Below, piece after piece: positions 1-7,643 of a stretch of 15,325 bases of DNA. Origin of the DNA: JBARRS01 sp049644345 (lineage in GTDB: Bacteria; Actinomycetota; Thermoleophilia; Gaiellales; Gaiellaceae). The DNA lies in contig JBARRS010000054.1 of assembly GCA_049644345.1 (NCBI GenBank), positions 1-15,325 of the forward strand, read 5' to 3'. Position 1 is the stretch's first letter. Every line of letters starts with the position of its first letter. Below the pieces are notes generated by a model. The model was not told where the DNA came from. It saw only the letters and a list, made by a program, of their open reading frames with translations, and ran no database searches. Position numbers and translations under genes: made by a program.

Positions 1-227
1 TCGACGCTTCCGGCCTCGACTTCGAGCACATGCACGCCCAGAGGCGCGATCGTGGCAACCCGGCGGGCGCCTACCTTCTCCTCAAGCGAAGCGGAGGTGC
101 CAATTCCAGCCGGCGTGAAGCCGACCAGGATCTGCACGCCGTGCGGCTGAGCAGGCGGGGACAGGCCGCCACAGAGCGCTAGCGCCGTCGAGGCGACGAG
201 CGCAGGAAGAGGGAAACGGCTCGACAC
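1..227 (-). CDS. Secreted subtilisin-like (S8) protease, N-terminal part only
   Basis: The visible 75 residues form a signal peptide (hydrophobic stretch LPALVASTALALCGG) followed by a segment typical of S8 protease propeptides: ILVGFTPAG near residue 33, then EEKVGARRV and IAPLGVHVLEVEAG. In thermitase/fervidolysin-like enzymes this I9-type prodomain acts as foldase and inhibitor before the Asp-His-Ser domain. The catalytic domain would lie beyond the left edge, so activity cannot be judged. The GTG at 225-227 is the only start between an upstream in-frame stop and the signal peptide; its ribosome site is weak (AGGG close to the start). It is divergent from the secreted Ig-like protein at 323, with 95 bp between, so the two may share a promoter region. 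The family call rests on the propeptide pattern alone. Confidence 0.6.
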   Translation of the reverse strand, partial: MSSRFPLPALVASTALALCGGLSPPAQPHGVQILVGFTPAGIGTSASLEEKVGARRVATIAPLGVHVLEVEAGSV

Positions 228-322
228 CGCCCTGGGTAGGGGCGGACGACCACGACTCCTTGCGCAAGATTCGGCGCCGACCTTCCCCTACTGCACCGAG
301 AAGACAACGAGGGAGGTATGAG

Positions 323-1303
323 TTGAAACAGTCATCTGCCTTGAGAAGGATCTGGATTCTCGCCGCAGTGGGCGGGATGCTCGGAACGCTGGTGCTCGTC
401 GGCGCTCCGAGAGCTAGACCCGCCGCCCCACCGCCGCTGCTCACCCTGCAACCGGTGACCGTCGCAAACGGAACCGCGATCGTGGCGGGCAACGTCAACG
501 GCGCCGGGGCGGGCGCCCAGCTCACGGTGAACGGAACGCCGCTCGGCATCGACGCTTCGGGCAACTTCACGGGCATCGTGAACCTCGCCGGCGCCAGCGC
601 GATCGATCTCGCGCTCGCGAGCCCGACAACCGGCAACACCAACGTCGCGTTCCAAATCCCTGTTACGGGCTCGATCATCCCCGGCAACGTGCTCGACACG
701 GTCGAGCAGGCGCTCTCCGGGCTTCAGATCACGAATGGACCACCGGTCACGGTCTCCGGCAGCGTCCTGAACGGAGGCGATCTCGCCGGTCTGAGCGTGA
801 ACGGCAAGGACGTGCTCGGTTCGCTCGGTGCAGACCACCTGCTGAGTTTCCAGGTGCCCGGCTCGTCGAAGGAAGTGACCGTTACCGCCACCGACAAGTC
901 AGGCGTCTCGGAGACGACGAGCTCGTCGATCTCCACTCGGGAGCTCCAGGCGCGAACGCAGGCCGTTGCCGCGAAGGACGCGATCGGGCTTCGGATCGCG
1001 AGCGTCCGCTACTACGTTCGTCACATCGCCCAGACGAAGCGTGTGCGGATGGTGGTCACCATCAAGGATCGCCGTGGCTACCTCGTCCGCGGGGCGAAGA
1101 TCACGGTCCGCGCCGCGCAGTCCGGCCGCCTGATCCGCCGGGCCCAGACGAAGCCAACAGGACGGCTCGGCCAGGCAGGCTTCCTGCTGCGCCTTCGCCC
1201 GAGCGCATTCGGCAAGCGGCTGGTGATGGTCACCGTCGGAAAGACCCCGTCGGCCAAGGCCTCGAAGAAGACCTCGGTCAAGGTGCCGAAGCTGAAGAGG
1301 TAG
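323..1303 (+). CDS. Secreted protein with two Ig-like domains and a C-terminal beta domain
   Basis: 326 residues. The TTG at 323-325 is chosen because GGGAGGT (311-317) lies five bases before it and because translation from there gives a clean signal peptide: KQSSALRR, then the hydrophobic IWILAAVGGMLGTLVLVG. An ATG at 318 is in another frame and stops after two codons. After cleavage come two Ig-like domains of the kind seen in cell-surface and glycan-binding proteins. They are at about residues 42-115 (LTVNGTPLGIDASGNF) and 140-205 (LSVNGKDVLGS, then VTVTATDKSG). A C-terminal domain at about 225-326 has VVTIKDRRGYLVRGAKITVR, a pattern I associate with secreted Thermoleophilia proteins. The tail is very basic. 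No enzyme motif is visible, so the likely role is structural or adhesive. The 75-aa membrane protein starts six bases after the stop, suggesting an operon. Confidence 0.8.
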   Translation: MKQSSALRRIWILAAVGGMLGTLVLVGAPRARPAAPPPLLTLQPVTVANGTAIVAGNVNGAGAGAQLTVNGTPLGIDASGNFTGIVNLAGASAIDLALASPTTGNTNVAFQIPVTGSIIPGNVLDTVEQALSGLQITNGPPVTVSGSVLNGGDLAGLSVNGKDVLGSLGADHLLSFQVPGSSKEVTVTATDKSGVSETTSSSISTRELQARTQAVAAKDAIGLRIASVRYYVRHIAQTKRVRMVVTIKDRRGYLVRGAKITVRAAQSGRLIRRAQTKPTGRLGQAGFLLRLRPSAFGKRLVMVTVGKTPSAKASKKTSVKVPKLKR

Positions 1304-1309
1304 GGGGCG

Positions 1310-1537
1310 ATGGCTCTTGCGACCCCCCTCAAGCGCGTCCGCGATCGTACGGACGACAGGATCGCTCAGGTGATCGAGCTGTCGGCGTTCCGTGCCGTCG
1401 AACGGAGCCGCGAAGAACCGGAGCGTGATCCGCTCCGGTTCTTCCGGGCGCTCTGGCTCGCAATGGTCGTGAGCGCGCTGATGTGGCTCGTGCTCGCGGT
1501 CGCGATCTTCCTCCTCCTCTCTCACGCTCTCCACTAG
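1310..1537 (+). CDS. Small single-TM protein
   Basis: 75 residues. The first two thirds are charged and soluble (RVRDRTDDRIAQVIEL, AVERSREEPERDP). The last third is one strong membrane segment (LWLAMVVSALMWLVLAVAIFLLL). The topology is therefore probably a cytoplasmic domain anchored by a C-terminal tail. The ATG is seven bases after the stop of the secreted Ig-like protein, behind a GGGG stretch, so translational coupling is likely. The diguanylate cyclase starts 86 bp downstream on the same strand. I do not recognise the family. The position suggests a role tied to the secreted protein or to the membrane cyclase, but this is context only. Confidence 0.7.
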   Translation: MALATPLKRVRDRTDDRIAQVIELSAFRAVERSREEPERDPLRFFRALWLAMVVSALMWLVLAVAIFLLLSHALH

Positions 1538-1623
1538 GAGGAGGCGCCCGCTCATGTTTTTCGCTCTGCGAGCCGACACCCAGAGCGAGTCTCGATGCCA
1601 CTTGGCAAACCGGAGCGGGCGCC

Positions 1624-3384
1624 TTGCTAGGCAGCTTTCGCCTGAAGCTGGCCGCGTATTTCCTCCTGCTCGGAGTCCTCCCGCTTGCAGCAGCGTTCTT
1701 GGGGTTCCGCGCTGTGATGGAGGGGGCGCAGACACAGCGCGTCGACGCCCGGCTGGGAGCGGAGCTGCGCGCGGCCGTCGCCGGGTACGACGGCGAGCTC
1801 GGCCGTCGGCTTGCAAAGGCACAGAACGTCGCGCAGGCGCCGGGTTTCCAGGGCCTCGCACGGCGGGGAGACCGAGCAGGGCTCCTCCGTCTGGTCGCGC
1901 GCAACCCGTGGATGGGGATCGAGCTCCCGAACGGCTCGACTCTGGGCGCGCCTCCGACTCTCGCCGCGGAATCCCGCGTGCGGCTGCGCAGCGGCGGAAA
2001 GGTGCTCGCGACAATCGTCGCCACCCTCCCCTTCGACCGGAGCCTGCTGGCGCGGCTGGGGCGGCGTGCCGCACTTGCCGACGGCGACCGCCTCGTCGCC
2101 GTCTCGGATCACAGGCGGCTGCTCGGCGCCGTCCGCGGTGACATCCGGCTCGGCCGGCGAACGACGGCTGCGGTCTCGGTCGCCGGTACGAGCTACCGCA
2201 TCCTTGCGACGAGACCGCTCCCGGAGCAGCCTCGGACCCAGCTCGCGGTGCTGACGCCGGTCGCGTCGATCCAGGGCGCATCCGCCGCGGCCCAGCGGCG
2301 GCTCCTCCTCGCCCTGCTCGCCGGCCTCGCGGTCATCGCTCTCGTCGCGCTGATCGAGGGTCATTCGATCATCGGAACACTGGCCGAGGTCGCGGCCGCC
2401 GCGGAGGCGATCCGCTCCGGACGCCTCGAGCGTCGGGTCCGGGTACGGGGCCGGGACGAGTTCGCGCGGCTGGCGCGCGCGTTCAACGCGATGGCCGGGC
2501 AGCTTCAGGCCCGGCTCGAGGAGCTCGCGCTGCAACGCCAGCGGCTCCGTGAATCGATCTCGCGGCTCGGGACCGCCCTCTCGGCGACGAACGATCGCCT
2601 CCAGCTGCTCGAGCTAGTGGCGCAGTCGGCGATCGAGGCGACCGGCGCAAGCGGAGTGGTGGTGCTCACGGACACCGGCGAAGTCGTCGAGGCCGGCGAC
2701 ATCTCGCACGGCACCGGGCAGCTGGAGCTCCCGCTCGCGTTCGGTTCGACCAGATTCGGCACCGTCGTCCTGTTCGGGGAGCACGTCGACGGCGAGGGCG
2801 CCGAGGCGGCCCGGTCGCTGATCGCCCATGCCTCTGTGGCGCTCGAGAATGCCCGGCTCCACGGCGTGCTCGAGTCTCAGGCGCTGGCAGACGAGCTCAC
2901 GGGGTTGCCCAATCGACGCCGATGCGAGGAAGTCCTCCGCGCCGAGGTCTCGCGCGCCGAGCGATATGGCCTCCCGCTCAGCGTCGTTCTCTGCGACCTC
3001 GACGACTTCAAGACGACAAACGACACCCACGGCCACGCAGCCGGTGACCTGCTCCTGCAGGAGTTCGCGGCCGTGCTCCGCGAGACCCTGCGCGACATCG
3101 ATCTGCCTGCGCGCTGGGGCGGCGAGGAATTCCTGCTCGTGCTTCCCGGCGTCGACCTGATGGGGGCGACGAATGCAGCGGAGCGGATCCGCGAAGAGTT
3201 CTGCGCCCGACGGGTGGGAACCCTGACGAACGGCGAGATCGGCACGACGGCCAGCTTCGGCGCCGCCGAGCTCGTCGACGGCCTGACCGCCGCGGACCTG
3301 GTCGACGCGGCCGACCAGGCGCTGTACGCGGCCAAGCGAGAGGGAAAGAACCGCGTCGAGTCGGCAGCTCGCGTCAGCGGCTGA
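1624..3384 (+). CDS. Membrane diguanylate cyclase (HAMP-GAF-like-GGDEF)
   Basis: 586 residues from the TTG at 1624. That start is preceded by GGAG (1612-1615) and gives a first TM segment at about residues 9-28. The frame is open further upstream, but this would overlap the preceding gene and add residues without any domain. Layout: TM1; an extracytoplasmic sensor region of about 200 residues; TM2 (about 227-245); HAMP (to about 300, with RGRDEFARLARAFNAMA); a short GAF-like region (about 320-418); and a GGDEF domain (about 421-580). The active-site motif GGEEF is at 499-503. The c-di-GMP inhibitory site RDID is at 490-493, five residues before it, as in PleD. Both sites are intact, so an active, product-inhibited cyclase making c-di-GMP from two GTP is expected. 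The signal sensed outside the cell is unknown. The 3' end overlaps the convergent zincin gene by 11 bp. Confidence 0.92.
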   Translation: MLGSFRLKLAAYFLLLGVLPLAAAFLGFRAVMEGAQTQRVDARLGAELRAAVAGYDGELGRRLAKAQNVAQAPGFQGLARRGDRAGLLRLVARNPWMGIELPNGSTLGAPPTLAAESRVRLRSGGKVLATIVATLPFDRSLLARLGRRAALADGDRLVAVSDHRRLLGAVRGDIRLGRRTTAAVSVAGTSYRILATRPLPEQPRTQLAVLTPVASIQGASAAAQRRLLLALLAGLAVIALVALIEGHSIIGTLAEVAAAAEAIRSGRLERRVRVRGRDEFARLARAFNAMAGQLQARLEELALQRQRLRESISRLGTALSATNDRLQLLELVAQSAIEATGASGVVVLTDTGEVVEAGDISHGTGQLELPLAFGSTRFGTVVLFGEHVDGEGAEAARSLIAHASVALENARLHGVLESQALADELTGLPNRRRCEEVLRAEVSRAERYGLPLSVVLCDLDDFKTTNDTHGHAAGDLLLQEFAAVLRETLRDIDLPARWGGEEFLLVLPGVDLMGATNAAERIREEFCARRVGTLTNGEIGTTASFGAAELVDGLTAADLVDAADQALYAAKREGKNRVESAARVSG

Positions 3385-3940
3385 GCAGCGAACCGAGCAG
3401 CCGCCGGAACCTGGCGGGACGCATCGAGGACGTCTCGGAGCCGACCTCGGCCGGTCTCATGCAGTTCTCTCGCGAAGGCCAATATGCCCATGCGAGCGTG
3501 GAGGCGAAGCGCTCACAGCCGTATGCACCATGCGGGAGGCCGGCTTCGCCGTAGCACCACGCCGTTCCGCCGAGAATCTGGAGCAACCGGGCGCGGATCG
3601 AGTCGTCGAGTAGGAAGAAGTCGATCTGGTGGGCGTACTCGTGCTGGACGATCCCCCAGGAGAACTCTCCTGCTCGAAGGAGACGCGGATCGACCCAGAT
3701 CTCGCCGGGCGCGGCGTCGGCCCCCAATGCCGTCCTCTGGACATGGATGGTGACCTTCGTCGGAACGAGGGTCCAGTCGAAGGTGCTGGCAGCAAGCGCG
3801 CGGGTCACCTGCCTGCGCTCGAACCTCGTTCCGCCGTCGATGACGTAGCTTCCCGGGCCCGCTTTCGCCATCGTTGCCGACGTTGCCGCGGTCAGCAGAA
3901 CGAGCCCCGTGCAGAGAACCATCCGAGCTGTCCTCTCCAT
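3374..3940 (-). CDS. Secreted HExxH zincin-like protein
   Basis: 188 residues. An N-terminal signal peptide (MVLCTGLVLLTAATSATMAKA) is followed by a small domain with the zinc-protease signature HEYAHQID at 100-107. C129, C142 and E143 follow (GAYGCERFAS); E143, 39 residues past H104, is a candidate third zinc ligand. The pattern fits a compact gluzincin-like peptidase outside the membrane. I recall similar proteins in Thermoleophilia but no characterised function. The ATG at 3938-3940 has only a weak ribosome site. A second in-frame ATG at 3920-3922 lies eight bases after GGAGAGGA but would remove the basic n-region of the signal peptide. The end overlaps the diguanylate cyclase tail by 11 bp in convergent orientation. 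The two genes may therefore interfere in transcription. Confidence 0.75.
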   Translation of the reverse strand: MERTARMVLCTGLVLLTAATSATMAKAGPGSYVIDGGTRFERRQVTRALAASTFDWTLVPTKVTIHVQRTALGADAAPGEIWVDPRLLRAGEFSWGIVQHEYAHQIDFFLLDDSIRARLLQILGGTAWCYGEAGLPHGAYGCERFASTLAWAYWPSRENCMRPAEVGSETSSMRPARFRRLLGSLLSR

Positions 3941-4160
3941 CCCGAGAAAAGGGCTCGGCGAGACGGAAAGCTTGCGAATGCCGCGGCGGCCGACCGAAGA
4001 ATCGCTCAGAATTAGGTAGTCAAACCTACAAAATCTACCCTACAAATGACAGCGAGATCCCTCGTCTGAGCGCTTGTTGCAGTCCGTGGTTCGCTGTTCC
4101 ATGGGAGTAGTGCCGCAGACTGTTGTCAAGCCGCTCCTCACTGTCGCCCATCCAGCCGCA
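3941..4160. promoter_or_regulatory. Divergent intergenic region with AT-rich repeat island
   Basis: 220 bp between the zincin gene (minus) and the TM/Pro-rich gene (plus). A short AT-rich island at about 4009-4047 stands out in a GC-rich neighbourhood. It holds the heptamer CTACAAA twice (4026-4032 and 4040-4046, period 14). CCTAC occurs at 4025 and 4039, and GTAG/CTAC form an imperfect dyad at 4016-4029. Read on the minus strand, TTGACT (4023-4018) resembles a -35 box, but I could not find a convincing -10 at normal spacing. The likely role is promoter and operator DNA for one or both genes. No tRNA or obvious RNA structure is seen. Confidence 0.4.
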
Positions 4161-4679
4161 ATGCAGAAAGCAAGGCTGCCTGTGGCCGCGGCTGTTGCCG
4201 CAATCGTCGTCTTTGCGGCCTTCCGCTGGAGCGGACTCGTTCACATCCCCTTCGCGCTGGGGCACCCCGAGAAGGCGGCTCCCGAAATCGCCGCAACCGC
4301 GAGCTCCGAACGCTCACTCGGCCATCGTGGCCGCCGGCAGGTGACCGGACGCGCGCACAGTCCGACCGTACGGCCGTCGACCCGGGTGCCGGTCTCCGGA
4401 CGCCGCGCCGCCGGTGTCCGTTCCCGGCCCCACTCGCCGGCACCGTCCGCGCACAAGACTCCAGCGCCGGTCGCGCCGAGCGGACCCCCGAACGCGGGAA
4501 GCCCGGGCCCGTCGTCGTCGAGCTTGCCGCTCCCTGTGGCGCTTCCTCCGCCGCCGGCGCCGCTTCCGCCGCCGCCCTCGCTGCCGGATCTGCCCAAGGA
4601 TCTGCCCAAGCTGCCGGTCGAGCCTCCGACGCTCCCGACGGTCCCCACCGTTCCGACTCCACCGGTTCCGCTCCCATGA
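4161..4679 (+). CDS. One-TM protein with long Pro-rich tail
   Basis: 172 residues from the ATG at 4161, chosen because it puts a short basic n-region (MQKAR) directly before the membrane segment LPVAAAVAAIVVFAAF. There is no good ribosome site. Earlier in-frame starts (ATG 4101, TTG 4074) are possible and would add 20-29 residues without a domain. After the TM segment the protein is low-complexity: Arg/Ser/Pro-rich to about residue 110, then strongly Pro-rich (ALPPPPAPLPPPPSLPDLPK, ending TPPVPLP). No catalytic domain is visible. The sigma factor gene 142 bp downstream on the same strand also carries a TM segment plus Pro-rich tail. This suggests a functional link, for example spanning the cell wall or acting as a partner of the sigma factor. 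Function unknown. Confidence 0.6.
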   Translation: MQKARLPVAAAVAAIVVFAAFRWSGLVHIPFALGHPEKAAPEIAATASSERSLGHRGRRQVTGRAHSPTVRPSTRVPVSGRRAAGVRSRPHSPAPSAHKTPAPVAPSGPPNAGSPGPSSSSLPLPVALPPPPAPLPPPPSLPDLPKDLPKLPVEPPTLPTVPTVPTPPVPLP

Positions 4680-4821
4680 TCGGCCTCGCTCGAGCCGGCG
4701 CAAGTTTTTCCCCTGCAACTCCCCTTACGAGCGGATCGATCCGGAACCCAACGGATTTGCCGGTTCAGGCACACCCCACCGTCTTCGACTCGAGCGGGAG
4801 CTCGCTTCCGCCTGGACCGGC
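4680..4821 (+). promoter_or_regulatory. Upstream region of the sigma factor gene
   Basis: 142 bp without a gene. It contains an imperfect dyad, GGAACC (4743-4748) and CGGTTC (4761-4766), and a short T-run at 4705-4709. The dyad could be a binding site or a readthrough-limiting hairpin. It is not a convincing ECF promoter because the spacing is about three bases too short. Confidence 0.25.
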
Positions 4822-5871
4822 ATGAGCGCGACCCTCGGGATCGGCTCTGCTGGCGCGGTCGACGCGCCTGTCGCGGATGCCGCGCGAACCCTCTACGAGC
4901 GGCACGGCCAGCGCGTCTTCACGTTCTGCTTCAGCCGGCTGCGAAACCGCGAGGAGGCGCAGGACGCGGCGCAGACGACGTTCATCTACGCGCTGCAGTC
5001 ACTCCAGCGTGGAGTGATTCCTCAGTTCGAGCTCGCCTGGCTGCTCAAGATCGCGCACAACGTCTGCCGCTCGACTCGCCGCACCGCGGCTCGCCGGGCT
5101 ACGTCGGCAGTCGCTGACCTGGCCGACCTGCCGGACTCCTTCGCGTCGGCGAGCGCCGAGGCAAACGAGCGCCTGGCGGGCCTTCAGGATGCACTGGCGG
5201 CGCTGCCGGAGAATCAGCGCAGGGCAATCCTGCTGCGCGAGTGGCAGGGGCTCAGCTACGCCGACATCGCCCATGAGCTCGGCCTCACCGTCGCGGCGGT
5301 CGAGACGTTGATCTTCCGCGCTCGCCGCAAGCTGGCGGAACGGCTCGAGCCGGCGGAGAAGCGACGGCTGGGCATCTGGGAAGCGGGGTCTCTGCTCGGC
5401 TTCCTTCGCCCTCTGTTCGAGAGCACCGCGGCGAAGCTTGCCGTCGCCGGCGCAGGGCTATCGCTTGCGCTTGTGCCGGTGCTGGCGAACGACGTTCTCG
5501 TCGGTAGAGGTCACAGCGCGATCACCGTCTCGACGAAGCCGGCGGTCGCCACGGGCGCCGCGCCCCGGACAGAGCGCAAGTCGAGTGTCGAGCAACGACC
5601 CCTCGTCAAACACGCGGGCTCCAGCTCATCGCCCACGCGCGCGGTGCTACGGAGATCGCCGGCCCCCTCCCCCACGATTGCGGATCAGCCGCCCGCCGGC
5701 GATCCGGCTCCGTCGACGACGCAGCCGCCTCGCACAGCTCCGGCTACGCCGGCGACACCCGCGGCGGCCGACCCGATCCCAACGGCGGTCCCGGTGCCGT
5801 CCGCGGGGCTCGGCCCCCTCGCTCCCTCACTGCTGCCGAGCGTTCCACCGCTGCCGGTGATCGGCGGCTGA
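4822..5871 (+). CDS. ECF-type sigma factor with C-terminal TM and Pro-rich extension
   Basis: 349 residues from the ATG at 4822; the frame is open further left, but only with Arg-rich shadow sequence. Region 2 spans about residues 20-86 (ARTLYERHGQRVFTFCFSRL, NREEAQDAAQTTFIYAL, FELAWLLKIAHNVC). Region 4 spans about 118-172, with LPENQRRAILLREWQGLSYA and the recognition helix VAAVETLIFRARRKLAERL. Ordinary ECF sigma factors end there. This one continues for about 175 residues with a likely membrane segment (204-224, KLAVAGAGLSLALVPVLAND) and a Thr/Pro/Ala-rich tail ending LLPSVPPLPVIGG. The extension may tether the sigma factor to the membrane and act as a built-in anti-sigma or sensor. No separate anti-sigma factor gene is next to it. 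The ribosome site is weak. It ends one base before the stop of the convergent 66-aa gene. Confidence 0.85.
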   Translation: MSATLGIGSAGAVDAPVADAARTLYERHGQRVFTFCFSRLRNREEAQDAAQTTFIYALQSLQRGVIPQFELAWLLKIAHNVCRSTRRTAARRATSAVADLADLPDSFASASAEANERLAGLQDALAALPENQRRAILLREWQGLSYADIAHELGLTVAAVETLIFRARRKLAERLEPAEKRRLGIWEAGSLLGFLRPLFESTAAKLAVAGAGLSLALVPVLANDVLVGRGHSAITVSTKPAVATGAAPRTERKSSVEQRPLVKHAGSSSSPTRAVLRRSPAPSPTIADQPPAGDPAPSTTQPPRTAPATPATPAAADPIPTAVPVPSAGLGPLAPSLLPSVPPLPVIGG

Positions 5872-5872
5872 C

Positions 5873-6073
5873 TCAGGCCACCGCCCCGTTCGAGGACATG
5901 TCTCGCATGACCGATGCGAGGCGGTCTCGAAGACGGTCGATCTCGGCACTGTGCTCGCTGATCTCGCCCACGCTGGCGCCGCGCTGCCTCAGGATCTCGC
6001 GTACGAGTACCAGACCTCTGAGGTGAAGAAGCAGGTCGTCGATCTCACGGCGACGGCTCAGCTCGATCTGCAT
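5873..6073 (-). CDS. Small charged helical protein downstream of the exporter
   Basis: 66 residues with an excellent ribosome site (AAAGGAG, six bases before the ATG). The sequence is charged and predicted helical: ELSRRREIDDLLLHLRGLVL, then EISEHSAEIDRLRDRLASVM. It has no signal peptide or TM segment. Heptad-like hydrophobic spacing suggests a helical hairpin or a dimer. It starts 27 bp after the stop of the DHA2 exporter on the same strand, so co-transcription is likely. I do not recognise a named family. A role as accessory or regulator of the exporter is only inferred from position. Confidence 0.7.
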   Translation of the reverse strand: MQIELSRRREIDDLLLHLRGLVLVREILRQRGASVGEISEHSAEIDRLRDRLASVMRDMSSNGAVA

Positions 6074-6100
6074 CTTCGCTCCTTTCGTCGTCGCTCCAGG

Positions 6101-7600
6101 TCAGGCCGCCGCCGACTCGAGTGCGACGTCGGCGTCCCCTATGACCTCCGGCTCAGCGGCCGGTGGCCTCGGCTCGATCAGGACCGCTGACACGACCGCG
6201 CCGAGCACGGCGACCGCGGCCAGAACGTAGAAGGTGATTGCGAAGCCGTGGGTCAACGCGCCGGGGCTCAACGCCGTCGCGCCCGGGTGGGCGCCGACGT
6301 AGCGGCTGGTGAACGTGGTCGCGATCGTCGTCGCGGCGGCCACTCCGATCGCGCCTCCGATCTGCTGGCTCGTGTTGATCAGGCCCGAGGCGATTCCAGC
6401 CTCGGAGGGCTGAGTGCCGGCCAGGGCGCCGATCGACATCGGTACGAACGCGAGTGACAGTCCGATGCCGGTGAGCAGGAAGGCCGGGAAGAGGTCGAAG
6501 AAGTAGTGCCCGTGCACCGGCAGCCGGGCGTAGAGAACGAGGGCGCCGGCCGCCATCACCATCCCCACTGGGAGCACGCGCCGGATCCCGATCCGGGTCG
6601 CGACGCTCTGAGCGACGGTCGAGAACGCGATCACCGCGAGGGTTAGAGCGATGTAGGCGACGCCGGTCTTGATCGCCGAGTAGTGGAGAACCTGCTGCAT
6701 GTACAGCGTCAGGAGGAAGAACTGGGAGAAGAGCGCTGCGCCGAGCAGCAGCCCGCTCACGTTCGAGCCCGAGAGCGTGCGCAGGCGGAAGATCCGCAGC
6801 GGCAGCAGCGGAGCCGTCGAGCGAAGCTCGATCACGACGAACGCGACGATCAGACCTGCGGCAGCAGCCAGCAGCCCGATCGTCTCAGGGGTCCCCCAGC
6901 CGTGCTGCGTGGCGCGCGTCATCGCGTAGACGAGCAGCATCAGTCCGCCCGTGATCGAGGCGGCGCCACCGAAGTCGAAGTGGCGGTGCGAAAGCTCGGC
7001 CTTGCTCTCACGCAGGAGCCACGGGGTGACCGCGAGCACGATCGCGCCGGCGGGCACGTTGATGAAGAAGATCCACGACCAGCTGAGCGCGCTGGTCAGC
7101 GCGCCGCCGAGCAACACTCCGGCCGCCGCGCCGCTCCCCGAGACGGCGCCCCAGATCCCGAGCGCCACGTTGCGCTCACGCCCCTCTCGGAAGGTCGTGG
7201 TCAGGATGGAGAGCGCTGCCGGCGAGAGCAGCGCGGCGCCGAGCCCCTGAAGGGCGCGGAATGCGATCAGCGAGGTTTCCGACCAGGCGAGACCGTCGAG
7301 CAGCGAGCTGACTGTGAAGAGAGCGATCCCGGCGACGAAGAGGCGGCGTCGGCCGAGCAGGTCGGCCAGCCGCCCCCCGAGCAGGAGAGCGCCGCCGAAG
7401 AGGATCGAGTAGGCGGTGATGATCCACTGCAGGCCGCTCTCCGAAAAATGCAGGTTGGTCTTGATCGAGGGGAGCGCCACGTTCACGATCGCGACGTCCA
7501 GGACGACCATGAACTGCGCCGCGACGATCACCGCCAGGGCGATCCAGCGCTTCCTCTCTTGCTGTGACTGGGCCGAAAGCTCTCCGACAGCTGCGCTCAT
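6101..7600 (-). CDS. MFS drug exporter, DHA2 (14-TM, EmrB/QacA-like) family
   Basis: 499 residues, the usual length for 14-TM DHA2 proton/drug antiporters of the inner membrane. Family motifs are clear. LDVAIVNVALP in TM1 (35-45) and the loop motif LGGRLADLLGRRR (about 74-86) are present. The antiporter motif C region in TM5 is WGAVSGSGAAAGVLLGGAL (about 150-168). The start is certain: TAGGAGGT lies seven bases before the ATG. It is divergent from a MarR regulator, the standard arrangement for a drug- or phenol-inducible efflux pump, and it is followed by the 66-aa gene. The substrate cannot be read from the sequence. Likely repressed by the neighbouring MarR protein through the intergenic dyad. 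Confidence 0.95.
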   Translation of the reverse strand: MSAAVGELSAQSQQERKRWIALAVIVAAQFMVVLDVAIVNVALPSIKTNLHFSESGLQWIITAYSILFGGALLLGGRLADLLGRRRLFVAGIALFTVSSLLDGLAWSETSLIAFRALQGLGAALLSPAALSILTTTFREGRERNVALGIWGAVSGSGAAAGVLLGGALTSALSWSWIFFINVPAGAIVLAVTPWLLRESKAELSHRHFDFGGAASITGGLMLLVYAMTRATQHGWGTPETIGLLAAAAGLIVAFVVIELRSTAPLLPLRIFRLRTLSGSNVSGLLLGAALFSQFFLLTLYMQQVLHYSAIKTGVAYIALTLAVIAFSTVAQSVATRIGIRRVLPVGMVMAAGALVLYARLPVHGHYFFDLFPAFLLTGIGLSLAFVPMSIGALAGTQPSEAGIASGLINTSQQIGGAIGVAAATTIATTFTSRYVGAHPGATALSPGALTHGFAITFYVLAAVAVLGAVVSAVLIEPRPPAAEPEVIGDADVALESAAA

Positions 7601-7643
7601 CCGACGTACCTCCTACCGTTGGGGTTTTCCACGATAAACGGGA

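Noticed and set aside
260..322. Longer start of the Ig-like protein at TTG 260
   Set aside because: The extra 21 residues are Arg-rich non-signal sequence. The strong ribosome site and the signal peptide both point to TTG 323.
899..2281. Long minus-strand frame opposite the cyclase
   Set aside because: Arg/Pro/Ala-rich shadow of the GC-rich coding strand; no domain, and it crosses three real genes.
4743..4766. GGAAC...CGGTT as an ECF sigma promoter for the sigma gene
   Set aside because: Only about 13 bases separate the two boxes where about 16 are expected; it is better described as an imperfect dyad.
6683..7567. Plus-strand frame opposite the DHA2 exporter
   Set aside because: Glu/Arg/Gln-rich mirror translation of a membrane protein gene with no ribosome site.
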